In this document: positions 58,493 to 64,000 of the stretch, piece by piece
Layout of the letters: each line of letters begins with the position of its first letter
How positions within the stretch are numbered: position 1 is the stretch's first letter
NCBI GenBank assembly: GCA_030435675.1
Contig: CM059625.1
Location: forward strand, 16,554,001 to 16,618,000
From: Steinernema hermaphroditum
Taxonomy: Eukaryota > Nematoda > Chromadorea > Rhabditida > Steinernematidae
DNA: 64,000 nt
Reading direction: 5' to 3'
Translations under genes and position numbers: made by a program
Notes under the pieces: generated by a model
What the model was told of the DNA's origin: nothing
What the model saw: only the letters and a program-made list of their open reading frames with translations
The model's database searches: none

Positions 58493-61400
58493 ATGCGGCG
58501 CCTACTTTACGTCTCGCTCCTTATTTACTGTCACATCTCGGCCTTCGAAGGTAACGTCGCCGCCTTTGCAACACTGTCATGGCAGTTCAGAAGATCTCGA
58601 CTACCTCGACGTGAATGTTCTCGAGGCCACCGAAGTGACAAATGACCATATTTTCATCAAATGGATGCTTCCACAGGCGATAGGCGAAGTGGCGACGTCG
58701 CTGTGGCTCCGCGCCAGTACCATCACCGGTGGTAGGTTCCATGGGTGGCTGTCCGATCTCATTGGTATCGTTTGAGTGGCGAGCGACCGAAATTCTGTTC
58801 TTGTCAAGGTTTCCGCCAATCAGACGGACTATAAGTTTGAGCGACTGTTCGGAAACACCACTTACCGGGTGAGCATCGAAGCGTTTGCCGGTCAGCACAG
58901 CCTGTGGTATACTAGTACCCTTATAACCACTTCATTGGCCGGTGAGTTGGTTACATTATGGCTTATTGGAGCACATTGTGAAGAGATTGATGAGAAAGGT
59001 GGGAGCTCTGACTCCCCTTTAAAGCTGGCAGGATTCTAAGCCTGAAGAAATTGAGCTCTGACGTATGTAGATTATCTATATCTATATATCTAGAAAAAGC
59101 GCTATATCCTAATGCATGCTGGAGTCTAATAGAATATATATCGTTTTTTTATCATTCCGATATATCGTTTCTTGTTGAGCGGCCCGATCACAACCGTGGG
59201 ATTATGTGGCATTGTCGAAGGTGGAAAAATGTATTTAGGATGTGACAAAGCGAAGAGATTAGCGAAACGAACATTTATTTATCTTAGCAGGTCAGGAAAT
59301 TTTGGCGTGGCACAGTTTAAGCATTAAGTTCAGAATCATCATTTTCAACAGGTTTACATTCTTCGGCAGATTCCTCGGTCACTTTTCCTTCCTGTGTGTT
59401 CTTACGCAACTTGCCACGTTGCTTCTGGAACCAGTTCATGATGCGCTGGATGTTGAGCCCGGACTTTTCGGTCTCAACTTTTAGCTCTTCCAGTTCTGAA
59501 TGGCTCTTGGTAATCACTGGCTTCTCGGCGACCTTTTTGTTCCTGTGGAACATGGAACGAATGCGCTTTAGGGCCTTCTGAGGGAGTCGTGGTCGGTCCG
59601 TGGAATCCTCGTCGACCAAGCGTTCCACTTCGTCGATGACGTCGTTGAGAAGATCGGCGATTTCAGCATCGGTGTCAGGGCTTTTCTTGACCACTTGCTC
59701 TGACTGACTTCTGGAGATCTCTACAGGCTCAGCGACGACCTTCTTCTTCCTCTGGAAGATCGAGCGGATTCGGTTCAGGGCTTTCTTAGGAAGATTTGAA
59801 CGCTTGATCGAATCTTTCTCAACCACGCGCTCAACCTCATCAATCACCTCGTTAAGAAGGGCGGCGATCTCAGCATCGTGGCACTGCTCCTCGGCAATTG
59901 CAGCAGGAGATGACACTTCCACAGCAGACATCGTGATTTGTTGTGAGTTGGTTGTGATATGATGCGCGACCTTTTCGGAACCTTATATAGTCTACCAGAA
60001 AGTGTGAAGCAATGCATTAACGTGTGAAAGCACTGATCGATAGAACGCATTGCTCGAGTAAGATATTCGTATGGAATACGGTAATATCGACTATATAACT
60101 CAAAAGCCTTCATCAGGGTACAAGCACTTGTCTGTATGTTTCAGCTCTAAACTGGCTCCCAGCGCCGTCTGACCTCACTCTGATTGAGCATGGCTCAAAT
60201 TTCTTGGAAGTATCGTGGATCACACCAATCGTTTCGCAGACGCGCAAACAAGCATTGGTTAACCAGCATGTTGTGAGTTGAAGGTGTAGAATGTAACCAA
60301 CAGGAATTTGCAGGTGTCCATTTTTCAGTACCACCCAGAAACACACACATCGACTAAAGTAACTTCCACATCGGTGCGGATCCCTACGACTAGATTTGCG
60401 GTCGAGCACTTGAAGCCGCAGTCTGTCTACAATGTCACTGTTCAGGTACATAAATAAAACATGAATTATTAAAAACAACAACAAACTTTCTTTCCATTCT
60501 TGCTGCCCAACGCTAAACCCGGAATTCATAACTAAATATAATGAATTTAACCAAGGCAGGGACAGATTTCGGCTATGGCGACCTTATGTGGGCGGCGTTC
60601 TCCACTCTTGGTGTTGACGAGCCTGTCGTGCTGACACTTCAGTCCAGAACACCGAATTCGCTAACAGTAAAGTGGACTCAGGGATGGCTTCCCTCTCCAG
60701 ATAGTCCTTTCACGGTATATCAACAGCTCACCTAAACACTGATATACGTTTTTAGATCAAAGGCAGCACAATCCACTCCGTCGATGGCAGTTCGAAGGAG
60801 ATTTCCATCAGTAGCTTCATTGCTGTGGGAAAGAGGCCTCAATACACTTTGAGAAATCTCAATCCCGGTGCAACGATGAATGTGACTATATTTACGCGAC
60901 TGCACTCCCCTTCGTTCCACAGGCTGAACAATCTGTTGACAAAGCCCGTAGTTGCCAAGAAATCGGCATGGGCGGTGTTCTCAACTCTGCCGCAAGGAGA
61001 GTACGTTGTCACCGAGCCTCGGATCGCAGCGGAAACGGACAACGCCGTTTCCATTGTTTGGCGTCCGGTCGATCACCAGAATCCCGTTGTTTACCAGGTT
61101 GGTCATGTTTACCAGTCGTTCATCATTTGCCATTCAGATAAGGTACACACCGAACGACGGCGGAGCGTCAACTGAAGGCGACCTTTTATCGGAAGCTCAA
61201 CTAATCTGTCCGAAATTCGGCTGCGATTGGAACTGCGCTTTGATCTACAACTTAGCACGGAGGCCTCGCGATTATTCGTTTGACGTCCGGGCCAAAGTCG
61301 ATGGTCTGTGGAACAAATGGGTTCCCATTGCCAGAAGATCATGGAATCTCCTGGAGCGAGTCTGTTCTATCAATCCGCCACAGGCAGTAGTCGAAAACGA

Positions 61401-62237
61401 AGGGCGAGTTGAATATATGCGGGAAGTCAAATTAGTGACAAATCCCAATGTGGACGCTTGGAAATATCTTCTTGTGGTCGACAGGCGGGGTGGCTCCGAC
61501 CGGCATATCAGTGCCATAGACATGACAAGGCTGAGTGACAAAGCTACATCGGATCATGAGCAGACTCCGTATTACATTACTGCAGCGTTCACTACGCCCG
61601 AGATTGCAGATAACAAGATATTCAGGTAGGAATGATGAAAGTGCCCGTTTTTACGCATTCTATTCGAGCATTTAGAATCGGTGACGGCAAAGTGTACGGC
61701 GGATATCTGAACTACCCCCTGGAGAACCGCTACGAAAATCCCAGCTGGACACTGATCCCGATCTCGCAAACTGAAAACGAAATCATGGAACCCCGTCTGA
61801 AGAGCTGTGGAATCAACGAAGAAGGCGTCGTTGAATGCGACATGTCCGTGTCCCAGATAATCAGCTTTGTGCCTTGGTGGTCGATCCTCGGCGTTGTGCT
61901 TGCCTTCCTTCTCATCCTCCTCCTTCTCAGTCTGCTCGTTATTCGTCTCTTTTGCTGCAAAAGCAAGTTGCACTCAGGTTCATTGCCTCGTGTCTCTAAG
62001 GCTACCACTCCAGTGCCTGATGCACCAGAAACGCTACGAAGCGAGACGACTTCATCAATTCGCTTCTTCCGCGAAGACTGTGCTCGGTGTCATTCGCCTC
62101 ATCGTTCACGTTCGCAGCGATCGTTAGCTGGTCTTACGACAGGGTTGAGTAATCGGCAGCTTTCTTTGCCTGTTACTAATAATTCTTGCCTTTTTGATGA
62201 CGAGAGCCTCATGTTGATGATTGAGAGACACGAATAA
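58493..62237 (+). CDS. Fibronectin-III receptor with RPTP-like ectodomain and no phosphatase domain, 719 aa
   Basis: Nine exons join in phase: 58493-58550, 58591-58731, 58777-58941, 60145-60272, 60329-60445, 60556-60714, 60756-61097, 61138-61625, 61676-62237. Order: signal peptide (MRRLLYVSLLIYCHISAF), three to four fibronectin-III-like domains (NDHIFIKWMLP, APSDLTLIEHGSNFLEVSW, TPNSLTVKWTQGW), then a membrane-proximal segment with YYITAAFTTPEI and IGDGKVYGGYLNYPL. That last block is typical of receptor tyrosine phosphatases of the LAR/PTPRJ/PTPRK kinds. One transmembrane helix (about 602-624) and a ~95-residue basic/Ser-rich cytoplasmic tail follow, with a stop overlapping AATAAA. No phosphatase domain or Cys-x5-Arg motif is present, and none follows before the next gene. 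Plausibly a catalytically empty adhesion or decoy receptor; ligand unknown. Intron 3 (1.2 kb) hosts a gene on the other strand. Confidence 0.85.
59317..59931 (-). CDS. Intronless nested gene with internal duplication, 204 aa
   Basis: Single exon on the minus strand, entirely within intron 3 of the FN3 receptor gene. Two copies of a ~50-residue unit are visible: residues ~19-66 (DAEIAALLNEVIDEVERVVE, ending NRIRSIFQRKKKV) and ~87-134 (DAEIADLLNDVIDEVERLVD, ending KRIRSMFHRNKKV). Each has an acidic amphipathic helix, a short Pro-containing linker (LPKKAL / LPQKAL) and a basic helix. A third degenerate basic helix (NIQRIMNWFQKQRGK) follows, then an acidic tail. No signal peptide or membrane segment, so probably cytosolic or nuclear. 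It has its own TATATAAG box 51 bp upstream. I recognise no family. The low-divergence duplication and conserved frame argue that it is a real gene. Confidence 0.85.
   Translation of the reverse strand: MSAVEVSSPAAIAEEQCHDAEIAALLNEVIDEVERVVEKDSIKRSNLPKKALNRIRSIFQRKKKVVAEPVEISRSQSEQVVKKSPDTDAEIADLLNDVIDEVERLVDEDSTDRPRLPQKALKRIRSMFHRNKKVAEKPVITKSHSELEELKVETEKSGLNIQRIMNWFQKQRGKLRKNTQEGKVTEESAEECKPVENDDSELNA
59982..59989 (-). promoter_or_regulatory. TATA box of the nested gene
   Basis: TATATAAG on the minus strand, 51 bp upstream of the ATG at 59931. Confidence 0.65.
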
Positions 62238-62796
62238 ATATGCTAATATTTAAAGGACGTATTCGGCCGAATTTCCAACAATCCATTCATGGTGATCCTT
62301 AGGTGTCTTGGAGACACTTGTATAGAAAACAATTTTATCAAAAATCCTTTTCGGGCTCTGTGCAAGAAGTGTGCACAAAATCAATTTCGTGTGCACATAA
62401 TTCGAAACGTGTGAACATAATTTTTTATTAATTTCGTAAGAAGGTAAAGTTACGATTTAGGCTGCGGCCCGACCGCAGACGAGCTCTGTATTCATTTTTT
62501 GGAACGGGCTAACATCCAGGCTTCGCTTAGGCAAACCTCGACTTGGCTTAGGCTCCGGCTTAGGACCACGCCTATGGATTTATCAAGACTACAGGGCTCG
62601 CCCTTCGGGATCGCTTAAAATTCATAAGCGAACGCATTCTATTTTTATAATGCTAGAATATTCACAAGGGTAATGCTGTTGTTTACATGGTTGAACATGA
62701 GAAATTCACCAGACTCTACGATAGCGCTTGTTGCATTGCACCCTGCTCCATATAAACAACGCATTTTTTGGTGTTTCTTTGAATTTTCAGAACACA
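62238..62796. other. Intergenic with degenerate repeats and TTAGGC hexamers
   Basis: GTGTGCACA-type units repeat at about 62371-62420 (three imperfect copies of CGTGTGNACATAATTCGAAA). TTAGGC, the nematode telomere hexamer, occurs at 62457-62462, 62527-62532 and 62548-62553, with TTAGGA at 62560-62565, in a GC-rich 120-bp patch. It looks like a decayed repetitive element. TTTTCAG at 62784-62790, just before the next ATG, is a likely trans-splice acceptor. Confidence 0.5.
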
Positions 62797-63789
62797 ATGC
62801 TTAGCGCCGAAGAACGCCGTCAACGTCGCAAGCAACGCATTCTCGAAAATGCCGACAAACGCCTCGAAAAACTGCTGACTTACAACGGAGGTAGGATTTC
62901 AGCTATCTGTCATTTATCATTTCTAAGCAAATTGTAGAAGTTCGCACAGCACCATGTTTCGAAGGCCCTGTGGCCGCGATGCCTGCTAACATAGTTCAGA
63001 CGAAATCAGAACCTGACGTGGCCCCGAGAAACGACGATGCTGTCCGTGAGGAGCAACCGCTTCCACAGGAGAATCCAACTCCCTTGATGACTGATGAGGT
63101 GTCTAATGAGCCAGCTGAGGAGCTCATTGAGAATGAGGCATCCGAGGACGAAGTTCGTCAGAGACTGACAGAAGCACTGTAAGATAGTACGGACATCGGC
63201 TAAATCACATACATCCTATTATAGCGACGATGGTGTTGAAATGGTGGAGGAAGAGGATAGTTCAGATACAGCCACCCAAAAGATCGTTACTGAACCTCTC
63301 CCGGTTGATAAGCTCCTTTCTTTTCTTCTCGCCGTTTTGCTCGGCGTCAGCTTTGCCGTTCTAACGTCTACTGTCTATCCCACATTCATGCCCTTTATGT
63401 GGTTTGTCATTATCGAGGCGGTCATCGTTGTCCTGCGCATTAGCAAAGTAAACACTCTTATTTGATTTCCTGATGTATAATTATCTTTCAGCCTCAACCG
63501 TCCAATCCGTTCGCCGATGAGATGTTCAAAGAGATGCATACTATTGATCCTTCTGTCATTAGCACTATTGGTAAGTGCTGATAATATTAAGACAGTATTG
63601 CCGGCTTTTCTGGGCGTCATTTCGAACCTGACCCCTAAGTTCTAATTCTCAATTCCACCACCCAACCTTTGTTATCATTCTTATATTTTAGCCAGAGGAA
63701 TCCAAGCGGTCAACGACGCCATCAACGATTTCGCCCCTTTCACCGTTTCATTCGTCCTGACTGCCATGGCGGCCGAATTGCTCGCTTAG
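62797..63789 (+). CDS. CAMLG/GET2-like protein, tail-anchored protein insertion receptor subunit, 244 aa
   Basis: Five exons: 62797-62890, 62938-63178, 63225-63447, 63492-63570, 63692-63789. The N-terminus is the conserved basic GET2/CAMLG motif (AEERRQRRKQRILENADKRL), which in this family binds the GET3/TRC40 ATPase. A long acidic linker (about residues 35-140) follows, then hydrophobic segments at the C-terminus (LLSFLLAVLLGVSFAVL, MPFMWFVIIEAVIVVL, APFTVSFVLTAMAAELL), giving the three-helix ER-membrane layout. By homology it works with WRB/GET1 to insert tail-anchored proteins into the ER. Size is close to human CAMLG (296) with a shorter linker. Overall similarity is low outside the N-terminal motif. 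Polyadenylation signal AATAAA at 63846-63851. Confidence 0.78.
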
Positions 63790-64000
63790 TTTCTGCTCCA
63801 TCCTTTAGGTGATCTCTTGATGACTGGTTTTCCTTTGTGATATGTAATAAACGTTATTTCTACATGTGTGGTCTGCACACTCATCACAACCCCATTGTTC
63901 CATTGTCTGAGGTCGTTTGCACGCGGAGGGTAACCCTGGCGCCCGTGCCCTTCCTGTTCTGCACAGACCGCTGCCTCCATTCAAACTTCCTCACCCAACG
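63790..64000. other. 3' UTR and start of the next intergenic region
   Basis: Contains the AATAAA of the CAMLG-like gene. The minus strand is open for ~60 codons to near the window end, without features. Confidence 0.4.

Noticed and set aside
55901..62237. COG8 and the FN3 receptor as one operon
   Set aside because: 460-bp gap and same strand are compatible, but no spliced-leader acceptor or U-rich element decides it, so it is not claimed.

Overview
This is a nuclear window from a nematode. The evidence is the gene set: a DEG/ENaC channel, a K-Cl cotransporter, an AdipoR/PAQR receptor, an RSP-6-like SR protein, COG8, a CAMLG/GET2-like protein and PHYHD1. Introns are mostly 32-60 nt with TTTCAG acceptors, and pyrimidine-rich acceptors sit just before some start codons, as expected for spliced-leader trans-splicing. 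I cannot name the species; the protein families suggest a rhabditid-type worm but do not settle it. Exon models were built by hand from splice sites and reading phase. For every complete multi-exon model the exon lengths sum to a multiple of three, which is an internal check rather than transcript evidence.

Layout. 0.2-0.95 kb: decayed but intron-bearing copy of the C-terminal end of CNOT1 with two in-frame stops. 2.5-6.9 kb (+): orphan multi-pass membrane protein, with a Helitron-like element in one intron. 7.7-10.7 kb: divergent pair of secreted Gln/Pro-rich paralogues with CC-type cysteine motifs (one -, one +). 12.3-15.4 kb (+): 763-residue secreted Gln-rich protein with a Cys-containing tail. 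18.8-21.6 kb (+): DEG/ENaC channel. 21.8-22.1 kb (-): two tRNA-Leu(CAG) copies. 22.4-26.3 kb (-): K-Cl cotransporter, probably with extra 5' exons near 33.2 kb. 26.3-39.1 kb is otherwise almost gene-free. 39.1-40.4 kb (-): PHYHD1-type dioxygenase. 41.0-41.5 kb: second, inverted Helitron-like copy. 42.5-44.6 kb (+): adiponectin-receptor-type PAQR. 45.1-48.1 kb (-): arrestin-domain protein. 51.4-52.7 kb (-): intronless divergent homeodomain protein. 53.4-54.6 kb (-): SR splicing factor. 55.9-58.0 kb (+): COG8. 58.5-62.2 kb (+): fibronectin-III receptor resembling a receptor tyrosine phosphatase ectodomain but with no phosphatase domain; an intronless internally duplicated gene lies in its third intron on the other strand. 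62.8-63.8 kb (+): CAMLG/GET2-like protein.

The genes do not form one pathway. Several are housekeeping membrane-traffic or signalling genes (COG8, CAMLG-like, arrestin-domain, PAQR, KCC), and 7.6-15.4 kb is a local cluster of secreted low-complexity proteins. The observations most worth following are the phosphatase-less receptor with its nested gene, the two Helitron-like copies carrying a tRNA-like box A/B promoter and an expanded minisatellite, the remote 5' exons that match kcc in phase, and the CNOT1 pseudogene.
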